DNA of 6,244 nt, taken from NCBI GenBank assembly GCA_021797955.1, contig JAJZYV010000123.1:1-6244 (forward strand). The letters are read 5' to 3'. Position numbers and translations under genes: made by a program. Positions 1 through 5,840 of the stretch are shown here, piece after piece. The DNA comes from Thermoplasmata archaeon. Lineage in GTDB: Archaea > Thermoplasmatota > Thermoplasmata > Thermoplasmatales > Thermoplasmataceae. The stretch's first letter is position 1. Each line of letters opens with the position of its first letter. The notes below the pieces were generated by a model, which worked only from the letters and a program-made list of their open reading frames with translations, did not search any database and was not told where the DNA came from.

Positions 1-619
1 ACATGAACTATTAACCGAGGAATCTGTATTAACAAGAGATGATGCCTCAATAGAAAATGGCACTCTTTATTTGACAGATAAAAAGCTCATATATGAGAAG
101 AAAGGAAGTAGAAAGCTGTTAAGCGCAGAGCCTTCCAAGATATATTTAATGGTACCCGTATACAACATTGAGAATGTCTCATCTGCTGTACCCGTAGTGA
201 AATTATTCACAAAGAAGAGAATTAGAGTTGAATTTAGAGAAGGAGCAGATTTAAAATATGTTGAATTTTCCGTAAAGAAACCCAAAATCTGGGTAGATGA
301 GATCAAGAAATGGTCTTCCAGTGCAAGGATGTCATATATGGAATCCATCAGGAGACAGGATGAAGAACAGTTTAGGAGAGACCTGGAACTTACAAAGGCT
401 AAATCTCCAAGAAATAATATCAATATGATAAACCTTGGAACTCCGAAAAAAGGAGAACCAGGGTATGTTAAGAATGAATTTAACAATCAGGATACAAAAG
501 ATGTAGTTGCTGTAAACAAAAATCTACCAGAAAACTCTGCTTCTGTATGCCCAGAGTGCGGAACAGTTGTTGACAAGAATTCAAAATTCTGTAAAAACTG
601 TGGTGCAAAATTAAAATAA
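1..619 (+). CDS. PH-like domain / zinc-ribbon protein, 5' partial
   Basis: The reading frame is open from base 2 to the stop at 617-619, so 205 codons are visible and the start lies outside the window. A TTG at 71 is in frame, but it sits inside the conserved strand 'GTLYLTDKKLIYEKK', typical of bacterial/archaeal PH-like (GRAM-like) domains, so it is a Leu codon and not the start. Visible residues 1 to about 110 look like this beta-rich domain, ending in an amphipathic helix near 'IWVDEIKKW'. A charged, low-complexity linker follows. The C-terminus is a zinc ribbon with Cys183, Cys186, Cys197 and Cys200 (CPEC, 10 residues, CKNC). No membrane segment is visible. Proteins with this layout are usually annotated as zinc-ribbon or PH-domain proteins of unknown function; a protein- or lipid-binding adaptor role is inference. 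The gene appears to end its unit, with T-rich sequence after the stop. Confidence 0.8.
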   Translation, partial: HELLTEESVLTRDDASIENGTLYLTDKKLIYEKKGSRKLLSAEPSKIYLMVPVYNIENVSSAVPVVKLFTKKRIRVEFREGADLKYVEFSVKKPKIWVDEIKKWSSSARMSYMESIRRQDEEQFRRDLELTKAKSPRNNINMINLGTPKKGEPGYVKNEFNNQDTKDVVAVNKNLPENSASVCPECGTVVDKNSKFCKNCGAKLK

Positions 620-710
620 ATTAGCATTTGTTTATTTGCACTTATTTATGTATGCTAAAATATCTGTAAAAAAGCAGGTTTTATGATGTTTTCATAGTAT
701 GTTATAAAAG

Positions 711-718
711 TTTAAATA
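711..718 (+). promoter_or_regulatory. TATA box of the winged-helix gene
   Basis: TTTAAATA ends 22 nt before the ATG at 740 and is preceded by a purine-rich BRE-like stretch (taaaag, 705-710). This geometry places the transcription start at or next to the ATG, so the mRNA is probably leaderless. No Shine-Dalgarno sequence is present before the ATG, in agreement. Confidence 0.6.
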
Positions 719-739
719 TGACACAGATTATCATGTATC

Positions 740-1081
740 ATGGAAACAATGGCTGATGGTAATATCATTAGATCACTTAACAGGAGTGAGCTAAGGAGAA
801 AAGTTTTATTTTATCTTTACTCCATATACCCATACAGGTCATACCTTTCCGAAATTTCAAGGGCCATAAAGTCCGACCCTTCTAATGTAAAAGGTTGCCT
901 AGAAGGATTGGGAATCAGGTATACGAAGGAAGAGTCTTTGGTTGGTTTAGGACTGATCACAATTGAGGAAAGTAAGAAAGGTTTCAGGTATTTTAAAATA
1001 AACAAAGATTGTATCGATGATATAAAGGGAATTAAAACTGTTTTTTCACAAAAGAAAGTATTGGCAGTTGAAATTGGATGA
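740..1081 (+). CDS. Small winged helix-turn-helix DNA-binding protein
   Basis: This 113-residue protein is almost entirely one winged-helix domain. A first helix covers about residues 14-30. The turn and recognition helices lie in 'YLSEISRAIKSDPSNVKGCL' (35-54), and 'GLGLITIEESKKGFRYFKIN' (69-88) forms the wing hairpin. The run SDPSNVKGCLEGLG resembles a family of archaeal ArsR-like transcription regulators, where 'DPSNVxGxLxGxG' marks the recognition helix. No ligand-binding, metal-binding or membrane part is seen, so it should act as a small, probably dimeric, cytoplasmic DNA-binding protein; its targets cannot be read from the sequence. ATG 740 is chosen because the TATA box at 711-718 has the right spacing; an in-frame ATG at 749 is the alternative. 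The gene stands alone, 60 bp before the sfsA-like gene, which has its own TATA box. Confidence 0.75.
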   Translation: METMADGNIIRSLNRSELRRKVLFYLYSIYPYRSYLSEISRAIKSDPSNVKGCLEGLGIRYTKEESLVGLGLITIEESKKGFRYFKINKDCIDDIKGIKTVFSQKKVLAVEIG

Positions 1082-1116
1082 TTGAGTCCAGCATTCTCTA
1101 TCAACTAGACCATTAT

Positions 1117-1124
1117 TTTAAATT
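1117..1124 (+). promoter_or_regulatory. TATA box of the sfsA-like gene
   Basis: TTTAAATT lies 21 nt before the ATG at 1145 and 18 nt before the overlapping ATG at 1142. The other leaderless promoters in the window have 21-22 nt, so the second ATG (1145) fits better as both transcription and translation start. The upstream BRE is weak. Confidence 0.5.
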
Positions 1125-1141
1125 TATTATGCCAATGTTCC

Positions 1142-1834
1142 ATGATGGCGATATCCTTTCCCGAAAAATCTAAAGAGATTTTTAATATAAGAGAAAAGCT
1201 GATTGAAGGGAGGATAATTTCCAGACCGAATAGGTTCCTAACCCGTGTTGAGATTAATAAAAATGTTGTTGATGCACATATTCACGATCCTGGGAGGTTG
1301 AAAGAACTAATATACCCGGGAAATTGTGTTCAATTAAGAGAAATACACGGAAAAAAAACAGATTATTCAATCTTATCCGCGAAAGGTCAGAATGAGTATA
1401 TATTATTGGATACAAGATTCCATTCAAAGTTAGCAAGATCATTCATGAATGGAATGATAAAGCAAGAAATCAGTTATTTAAACTCACGATTCGATTTTGA
1501 ATGCGACGGAGAGATTATTGAAATAAAGGGCGGATCCCTCGTAAAAGATGACACCTTAATATTTCCAGATGCGGTAACGTCAAGAGGAACAAAGCATCTA
1601 ACAGAATTATTGGAGTTACATAATCTAGGGAGGAGAGTATCAGTCATTATGCTTTGTTTTTCCTCCAAAGCAACCAAATTTAGCCCTAACTATGAAACCG
1701 ATCCAAAGTTTGCTAGGGCATTTATGAGAGCATTTGAGGGTGGAGTGAACTTTTACTTTCCAAAGCTATCCCTTGAAGGAAATAGTATTATTTTTCAGGG
1801 TCTTATAGGAAATTTGAATCTCAGAAAGATATAA
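1142..1834 (+). CDS. sfsA: SfsA family protein, nuclease-like
   Basis: At 230 residues it matches the length of SfsA (E. coli about 234). An N-terminal OB-like part contains 'SRPNRFLTRVEI' (27-38) and 'HDPGRLKELIYPG' (48-60), the counterpart of the SfsA 'CPNxGxM..L..PG' segment. The C-terminal nuclease-like part has Asp118 ('RFDF'), the pair Glu127-x-Lys129 ('EIKGGSL') and the family signature 'FPDAVTSRGTKHLTEL' (141-156), then 'SPNYETDPKFARAF'. The acidic/Lys arrangement resembles PD-(D/E)xK nucleases. The loop between Asp118 and Glu127 is shorter than in E. coli SfsA. SfsA was named for stimulating sugar fermentation genes in E. coli and binds DNA there; its role in archaea is unknown, and nuclease activity is inferred from the fold. 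The start is ATG 1142 or, by promoter spacing, ATG 1145. The protein looks cytoplasmic, with no signal peptide. It is probably monocistronic: lonB, 85 bp on, has its own promoter. Confidence 0.88.
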   Translation: MMAISFPEKSKEIFNIREKLIEGRIISRPNRFLTRVEINKNVVDAHIHDPGRLKELIYPGNCVQLREIHGKKTDYSILSAKGQNEYILLDTRFHSKLARSFMNGMIKQEISYLNSRFDFECDGEIIEIKGGSLVKDDTLIFPDAVTSRGTKHLTELLELHNLGRRVSVIMLCFSSKATKFSPNYETDPKFARAFMRAFEGGVNFYFPKLSLEGNSIIFQGLIGNLNLRKI

Positions 1835-1891
1835 TGTGGAATTGTAAATTTTCATATAATATATCAAATATGCAATTAATTTTTGTAAAGG

Positions 1892-1899
1892 TTTATTTA
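1892..1899 (+). promoter_or_regulatory. TATA box of lonB
   Basis: TTTATTTA ends 21 nt before the GTG at 1920, with a BRE-like gtaaagg at 1885-1891 directly upstream. This predicts a leaderless mRNA starting with GTG. It supports GTG 1920 as the true start even though no Shine-Dalgarno sequence precedes it. Confidence 0.65.
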
Positions 1900-1919
1900 A
1901 TAATTTTAAATATGTAGTA

Positions 1920-3869
1920 GTGGAACCTTTGCAGGAATCTGTAGAAGAATGGGTTAAAAAGTTGAATATAGAAAGCACAAAGGAAGTTACGGTTCCTAAA
2001 ATTCTATTCGATCAGGTTATAGGTCAGGAAGATGCAGGAAATGTAGTTAAGAAAGCTGCAATGCAAAAAAGGCACGTACTTTTAATTGGAGAACCAGGAA
2101 CTGGTAAATCCATGCTGGCTCAATCAATGATAGATTTTCTTCCCAAGGAGGATTTGGAAGACGTTTTAGTATTTCATAACCCTGAGGACAATAACAGGCC
2201 AAAAGTTAAAAGTTTTCCTGCAGGGAAAGGAAAAGAAATTGTAAAGCAATATCAGCTAAAAGCGGAACAAGATAGAAAAGACAGAAGAAAAATGACACTT
2301 ACTCTGGTTTTTTCCATTTTCCTTTTTGGTATAATAATAACACTATACACGCTTGATTTCATCTATCTCTTCTTTGCCATAATGGCTGCAGCTTCAGTTT
2401 ACATCATCACATTATTTAACCCGGCACTCAGAATGGAAAAGGCAATGATACCAAAACTTTTAGTTTCTCATTCCCCCAATGATAAGCCTCCCTTTATTGA
2501 TTCAACAGGTGCTCATTCTGGAGCTCTTCTTGGCGATGTGAGACATGATCCATTTCAGTCTGGTGGCCTAGAAACACCATCCCATGACAGAGTAGAGGCT
2601 GGAAATATTCATAAGGCTAACAAAGGAGTACTATTCCTTGATGAAATAAATCTCCTTAGACTTGAAAGTCAGCAGGCTTTACTAACAGCTCTTCAGGAGA
2701 AAAAGTTCCCCATATCGGGCCAAAGTGAAAGAAGTGCTGGTGCCATGGTTCAAACAGAGCCAATTCCGTGCGATTTCATACTTGTAGCCGCCGGGAATCT
2801 GGACGCAATTCAGGGTATGCACCCGGCACTTCGATCAAGAATTCGCGGTTATGGATATGAAGTCTATGTAAGAGACAACATGGACGACAGTGATGAAAAC
2901 AGAAACAAAATAGTTCAATTTATCGCACAGGAAGTAGTAAAGGATAAGAAGATCCCGCACTTTGATATTTCAGCAATTACAGAAATAATTAAAGAAGCTC
3001 AAAAAAGAGCTGGAAGGAAAGGAAAACTGACGTTAAGGTTAAGAGAACTTGGCGGTCTAATAAGAGTTGCCGGAGATATGGCTATTGGCGAAAAGGCTGC
3101 CATTGTTACTGCAGCTCATGTAACAAAGGCAAAGAATTTCAGCAAACCTCTTGAGCAGCAGGTGGCAGACAGGGCTCTTGAAGTGAGAAAACTCTATAAA
3201 ACTTTCTTAACGGAAGGAGAACAGATCGGATCTGTTAACGGACTTGCCGTTATGGGTGGAGGAAGTGGGATGGCTGAGTATACCGGAATTGTAATGCCTA
3301 TTGTTGCAGAGGTCACCCAAGCTCAAAATAAAGGTCATGGCGTAGTTGTTGCAACTGGTAAACTAGGTGAAATAGCAAAGGAGGCTGTTCAAAATGTTTC
3401 TGCAGTATTCAAAAAGTTTACAGGAAAGGATCTGTCTGATCTTGACATCCACATACAGTTTGTTGGTTCTTATGATGGCGTAGAGGGAGACTCTGCAAGT
3501 GTATCAATAGCAACAGCTGTCATATCGGCAATTGAAAGCCTTCCAATAGATCAAACAGTGGCAATGACAGGTTCATTAAGTGTGAGAGGAAATGTTCTTC
3601 CTGTTGGAGGAGTAACAGCTAAAGTTGAAGCAGCAGTTGAGGCTGGTTTGAAGAAAGTTATAGTACCCAAATCGAACTACGAGGATATTATTCTGGATGA
3701 AGCGCATAAGGACAAGATTCAAATTATCCCGGTAAGCAACATAGAAGAAGTTTTGGAAGTAGCTTTGGGACAGTCTCCGGAAAGGCAGAACTTCCTAAAG
3801 AGAATATCCGACATTATTAAGCCACAACCAAAGGTAGGAAATGGAAGAACTGGAGCATTCGTTGCCTAA
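1920..3869 (+). CDS. lonB: Archaeal LonB: membrane-anchored ATP-dependent Lon protease
   Basis: LonB unfolds and degrades damaged or regulated proteins at the inner face of the membrane, as a hexameric AAA+ protease. The 649 residues carry all expected parts. Walker A is GEPGTGKS (57-64). Two adjacent membrane helices (about 125-145 and 147-166) are inserted between Walker A and Walker B, the hallmark of archaeal LonB. Walker B is VLFLDE (237-242), sensor 1 is near Asn293, and arginine-finger candidates are Arg305 and Arg307. The C-terminal Lon protease domain starts near residue 433, with catalytic Ser525 in 'GDSAS' and Lys568 in '[10 protein letters not shown]'. From memory, this is the same numbering as the Ser/Lys dyad of Thermoplasma acidophilum Lon. 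The gene looks intact. GTG 1920 is the start, supported by the TATA spacing and the family N-terminus. The 3' end overlaps cgi121 by 29 nt, so the two are probably cotranscribed and translationally coupled. Confidence 0.97.
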   Translation: MEPLQESVEEWVKKLNIESTKEVTVPKILFDQVIGQEDAGNVVKKAAMQKRHVLLIGEPGTGKSMLAQSMIDFLPKEDLEDVLVFHNPEDNNRPKVKSFPAGKGKEIVKQYQLKAEQDRKDRRKMTLTLVFSIFLFGIIITLYTLDFIYLFFAIMAAASVYIITLFNPALRMEKAMIPKLLVSHSPNDKPPFIDSTGAHSGALLGDVRHDPFQSGGLETPSHDRVEAGNIHKANKGVLFLDEINLLRLESQQALLTALQEKKFPISGQSERSAGAMVQTEPIPCDFILVAAGNLDAIQGMHPALRSRIRGYGYEVYVRDNMDDSDENRNKIVQFIAQEVVKDKKIPHFDISAITEIIKEAQKRAGRKGKLTLRLRELGGLIRVAGDMAIGEKAAIVTAAHVTKAKNFSKPLEQQVADRALEVRKLYKTFLTEGEQIGSVNGLAVMGGGSGMAEYTGIVMPIVAEVTQAQNKGHGVVVATGKLGEIAKEAVQNVSAVFKKFTGKDLSDLDIHIQFVGSYDGVEGDSASVSIATAVISAIESLPIDQTVAMTGSLSVRGNVLPVGGVTAKVEAAVEAGLKKVIVPKSNYEDIILDEAHKDKIQIIPVSNIEEVLEVALGQSPERQNFLKRISDIIKPQPKVGNGRTGAFVA

Positions 3870-4293
3870 TCTAAAATTTTATTCTATTCTATCCTCTACT
3901 TTTTATGATGATTTTATTGGGCGCGTTAAATTGTTCGATTCAATATTCTTTTTTTCTCTAAACCAAATAAAGTGTATGGACCAAATCTATGAATCTTTTC
4001 GAAGATCAAAGAACGTTTCAAAGTGCAAAATAAAAGAAAGGGGAGCATACTTTCTTTGTCTCTTATCAGGATCACCACGTATTGATTCGGCCATAGAGAA
4101 ATCTGGTCTGCACAGAGATACTAAAATATTTGGTATTGTATCAGAAAATTCAGAAGAGATTGAGCACTTCGAGAATATGTTTGCTAGTTCTATTGCAACT
4201 GTTCACGTAAATTTAAAAGAGCGATGTGATAGAGAAGACATGAAAATTTTCTCCGCCATGACAATGGTGGATTACCAATTACACTCAGCTTAA
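3841..4293 (+). CDS. cgi121: KEOPS complex subunit Cgi121
   Basis: Cgi121 is the KEOPS subunit that contacts the Bud32 kinase and helps bring tRNA, through its 3' CCA end, to Kae1 for synthesis of t6A37 on ANN-decoding tRNAs. The 150-residue length fits archaeal Cgi121. The call rests on the middle of the protein: '[20 protein letters not shown]' (51-70), then '[19 protein letters not shown]' (72-90), corresponding to the archaeal 'SFKRGKNIAKDxxxEFLLYxSGxRQIxxAIxxxGI' pattern, and '[15 protein letters not shown]' (93-107) as the following strand and helix. The usual 'GxRQI' is replaced by 'GSPRI', a divergence that leaves function likely but not certain. ATG 3841 lies inside the last codons of lonB and is preceded by a modest Shine-Dalgarno-like aggtagg (3832-3838); no better start follows the lonB stop. 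No other KEOPS gene is in the window. Confidence 0.82.
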   Translation: MEELEHSLPNLKFYSILSSTFYDDFIGRVKLFDSIFFFSLNQIKCMDQIYESFRRSKNVSKCKIKERGAYFLCLLSGSPRIDSAIEKSGLHRDTKIFGIVSENSEEIEHFENMFASSIATVHVNLKERCDREDMKIFSAMTMVDYQLHSA

Positions 4294-4684
4294 GTATAAA
4301 TCTAGTTGTTTCCTATAAAGATAGATTTAGCATCATTTTCAATTAAATGTAATGTTATACGCATAAAATACTCACCACGCCTCAACAAAAGCATATGTCA
4401 ATGAAAAGTAAGATTTGATTCAAGAAATTACCTATCATATGGTTTCCTTAATACCTTTATCCTTCTCAATCATCCTTCAGCCCCACATGAAAATAAGTTC
4501 ATTGTTCATATCCAGATTTATTCTATCTTCCAAACCCCCCCGGCTATTCCTTTAATTTGATTCTTATTTCGGAGTTGTCCAAACTAATCACTATTAGTCT
4601 AAATTTATTTGATCGCCCTTTAAATTCCCAACCTAAACAACAATTTAGCAATTAGCAAATATGAGGTAGTGATAATACTGAATA
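4294..4684. other. 391-bp intergenic region, pyrimidine-rich on the + strand
   Basis: No intact gene is found between cgi121 and the hydrolase gene. From about 4440 to 4640 the + strand is conspicuously pyrimidine-rich, including a C7 run at 4535-4541, whereas every gene in the window is purine-rich on its coding strand. This suggests former or present coding or transcription on the - strand (see the entry at 4435-4651). An 8-bp inverted repeat (4297-4304 / 4322-4329) follows the cgi121 stop without a strong T tract. The hydrolase has no TATA box at the usual distance, so its promoter is not resolved. Confidence 0.6.
4435..4651 (-). pseudogene. Possible decayed small gene on the - strand
   Basis: Read on the - strand, 4651 to 4544 is a 35-residue open stretch beginning with a TTG and containing 'KFRLIVISLDNSEIRIKLKE', then a stop. 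A second frame, open from 4551, crosses the G7 tract and reads 'LEDRINLDMNNELIFMWG' before a TGA at 4479-4477. The same frame resumes as 'MIEKDKGIKETI' to a TGA at 4437-4435. Joined by one frame change near the G7 tract and one read-through stop, these would make a polypeptide of about 70 residues with protein-like alternation of hydrophobic and charged residues. The strand composition supports coding on this strand. I recognise no family. Chance open stretches in AT-rich DNA, an antisense RNA, or sequence error at the homopolymer are alternatives. Confidence 0.3.
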
Positions 4685-5290
4685 ATGACGGAAGAAGTAA
4701 CATTGAAATTAATGGATTCAAAAATATTCTTCAGGAAATTGGTTTCAGAAAAAAATAGCAAAAATTTACTACTCTTGCACGGAATGAGTTTTACTTCAAA
4801 TAACTGGGTTCAATTGGATGCGTTTCAAACGTTTGCCAAGGCCGGATTTAACGTATATGCTCCGGATTACCCTGGCTTTGGAAAATCTGATGAAAATCCA
4901 GAATATCAATTGAATGGTAACTTTTCAAATGGGTCGAGGTTCATTCTTGATTTCACCAGAGAGTTAAACCTATCAAAATTTGCTATAATTGGGCCTTCAA
5001 TGGGTGGAGGAATCGCTTTGAAAACTTTAATTGATTTGGATATTATCTCTTCGGCCGTAGTTATCGCACCTGCTGGAATTAACCAAATGATTAAAGATTT
5101 ACATCGTATCAAAGTTCCGCTACTAATTCTTTGGGGAGATAATGACCAAGTTATCAATAAACAAAATGGAAAAATACTTCATGATGCAGTTTCTGGATCT
5201 AAGCTTGTTATTATCCATGATGCAGGTCATGCTTTGTATTTAGAAAAACCCCATATTTTCTATTCTGAAGTCATGAAATTTATGAGTTGA
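4685..5290 (+). CDS. Small alpha/beta hydrolase, ABHD14/CIB-like
   Basis: This is a compact 201-residue alpha/beta hydrolase without an inserted lid domain. The oxyanion-hole region is 'LLLLHGMSF' (28-36), and 'PDYPGFGKSD' (60-69) is the conserved loop after strand 4. The nucleophile elbow is 'GPSMGGG' with Ser105. The acid is most likely Asp154 in 'LILWGDNDQVI', and the base His182 in 'DAGHALYLEKP'. The N-terminal layout, the 77-residue gap between Ser and His, and the 'AGHxxYLxKP' end resemble mammalian ABHD14B (CCG1-interacting factor B), judged from memory. All catalytic residues are present, so an esterase, acyl-transfer or related cytoplasmic activity is likely; the substrate cannot be read. 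ATG 4685 is the first start after an in-frame stop (4679-4681), and the family alignment supports it. No good ribosome-binding site or TATA box is at the usual distance, unlike the neighbours. It appears monocistronic. Confidence 0.88.
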   Translation: MTEEVTLKLMDSKIFFRKLVSEKNSKNLLLLHGMSFTSNNWVQLDAFQTFAKAGFNVYAPDYPGFGKSDENPEYQLNGNFSNGSRFILDFTRELNLSKFAIIGPSMGGGIALKTLIDLDIISSAVVIAPAGINQMIKDLHRIKVPLLILWGDNDQVINKQNGKILHDAVSGSKLVIIHDAGHALYLEKPHIFYSEVMKFMS

Positions 5291-5334
5291 TGCATTTAAT
5301 TTTTAGTTCTAAGCATATTTCTATAAAACAATAT

Positions 5335-5407
5335 GATTGATCATCAACTCTTATACATTACTTATCATTTAGATTTTTTATTACTTCAAAAGTATAACTG
5401 ATCAATC
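5335..5407 (+). repeat. Inverted repeat, possible stem of a structured RNA
   Basis: GATTGATCA at 5335-5343 and TGATCAATC at 5399-5407 are perfect 9-bp inverted copies. Inside them, TTATAC (5351-5356) pairs with GTATAA (5392-5397), leaving a 7-nt versus 1-nt bulge and a loop of about 35 nt. Each 9-bp arm contains the palindrome TGATCA. Five bases later begins a hairpin with a T tract. The element could be a structured 3' UTR, a small RNA, or two operator half-sites upstream of the RAM-domain gene. In AT-rich DNA a chance origin is not excluded. Confidence 0.35.
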
Positions 5408-5411
5408 CAAG

Positions 5412-5445
5412 AGAGAATGCCTTTAGTCATTCTCTGATTTTTTTT
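5412..5445 (+). terminator. Hairpin with T8 tract, terminator-like
   Basis: AGAGAATG (5412-5419) pairs perfectly with CATTCTCT (5428-5435) across an 8-nt loop. Two bases later comes an uninterrupted T8 (5438-5445). This looks like a bacterial-type intrinsic terminator; archaeal RNA polymerase terminates on the T tract alone, and hairpins are uncommon. It lies about 120 bp after the hydrolase stop and 40 bp before the next TATA box, so it would close either the hydrolase mRNA or a small RNA starting in the gap. Confidence 0.6.
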
Positions 5446-5483
5446 ACTTATTGTTTCGAACAAAAAAGGTTATGACTTAGAGA

Positions 5484-5491
5484 CTTATTTA
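5484..5491 (+). promoter_or_regulatory. TATA box of the RAM-domain / UPF0147 operon
   Basis: CTTATTTA ends 21 nt before the GTG at 5512, exactly the TTATTTA-to-GTG spacing seen at lonB. A purine-containing tagaga (5478-5483) precedes it. Transcription should begin near 5510-5513, leaving either a leaderless GTG start or a leader of about 10 nt before ATG 5521. Confidence 0.55.
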
Positions 5492-5509
5492 GAGCACTAA
5501 TCATAGGTT

Positions 5510-5516
5510 AGGTGAT
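5510..5516 (+). promoter_or_regulatory. Shine-Dalgarno sequence before ATG 5521
   Basis: AGGTGAT matches the archaeal 16S anti-Shine-Dalgarno (complement of GGAGGTGAT) over seven bases and ends 4 nt before ATG 5521. It includes the GTG at 5512, so the two possible starts compete for the same bases. Confidence 0.5.
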
Positions 5517-5520
5517 TCTT

Positions 5521-5835
5521 ATGCAAAATGATGAAATGGGTGAAACTTTTGATAAATATTATGATAAGAAGATCGTCACGGCGCTTATAGGTCTGGAAGT
5601 AGATGTTACAGAGATTGATACCGTAATCAATAACATCTCAAAGGATTCCAATGTAGAAGATGCTTATGTTGTAACTGGAGATTTTGACATAATTATAAAG
5701 GTAAGATTCCCGGACTATCAGGAATTACAAAAGTATCTATTAACTAAAATAAGCAAAATAAAGGGAGTAAAAGACTCTAAGACCATGATGGTAATATCCA
5801 TAAAGAAAGAGGATAATACCACTTTCACGGAGTGA
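5521..5835 (+). CDS. Stand-alone Lrp/AsnC ligand-binding (RAM) domain protein
   Basis: The 104 residues hold one AsnC-type effector-binding domain: first strand 'VTALIGLEVD' (19-28), helix 'TEIDTVINNIS' (30-40), strand 'VEDAYVVTGDFDIIIKVRF' with the family 'GDFD' turn (53-56), then helix 'YQELQKYLLTKI' and a final strand 'DSKTMMVISIKK'. The N-terminal helix-turn-helix of full Lrp/AsnC regulators (about 150 residues) is absent; only about 17 charged residues precede the domain. Such proteins form dimers and octamers that bind amino acids or similar effectors. Without a DNA-binding domain this one may modulate full-length Lrp proteins or act as a metabolite sensor, which is inference. ATG 5521 is chosen for its Shine-Dalgarno sequence; GTG 5512 (107 residues) is a serious alternative because it fits leaderless spacing. 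The stop is 5 nt before the UPF0147 gene. Confidence 0.88.
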   Translation: MQNDEMGETFDKYYDKKIVTALIGLEVDVTEIDTVINNISKDSNVEDAYVVTGDFDIIIKVRFPDYQELQKYLLTKISKIKGVKDSKTMMVISIKKEDNTTFTE

Positions 5836-5840
5836 TTTAA

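Noticed and set aside
71..73. TTG as start codon of the first gene
   Set aside because: The frame is open to the window edge and the upstream residues continue the same PH-like domain; no TATA box sits about 21 nt before it.
67..486. 139-codon open frame on the - strand with a hydrophobic N-terminus
   Set aside because: It lies wholly antisense to the PH/zinc-ribbon gene, which has recognisable domains and the purine-rich coding strand. No promoter or family match is visible.
621..658. TTAGCAT / ATGCTAA inverted repeat after the first gene
   Set aside because: Seven base pairs with a 24-nt loop and no T tract directly after it; expected by chance in DNA this AT-rich.
4297..4329. TAAATCTA / TAGATTTA inverted repeat after cgi121
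   Set aside because: Eight A/T-rich base pairs with a 17-nt loop and no following T run; too weak to call a terminator.
4906..5157. 83-codon open frame on the - strand
   Set aside because: A shadow of the alpha/beta hydrolase gene, whose catalytic motifs are intact in the + frame.
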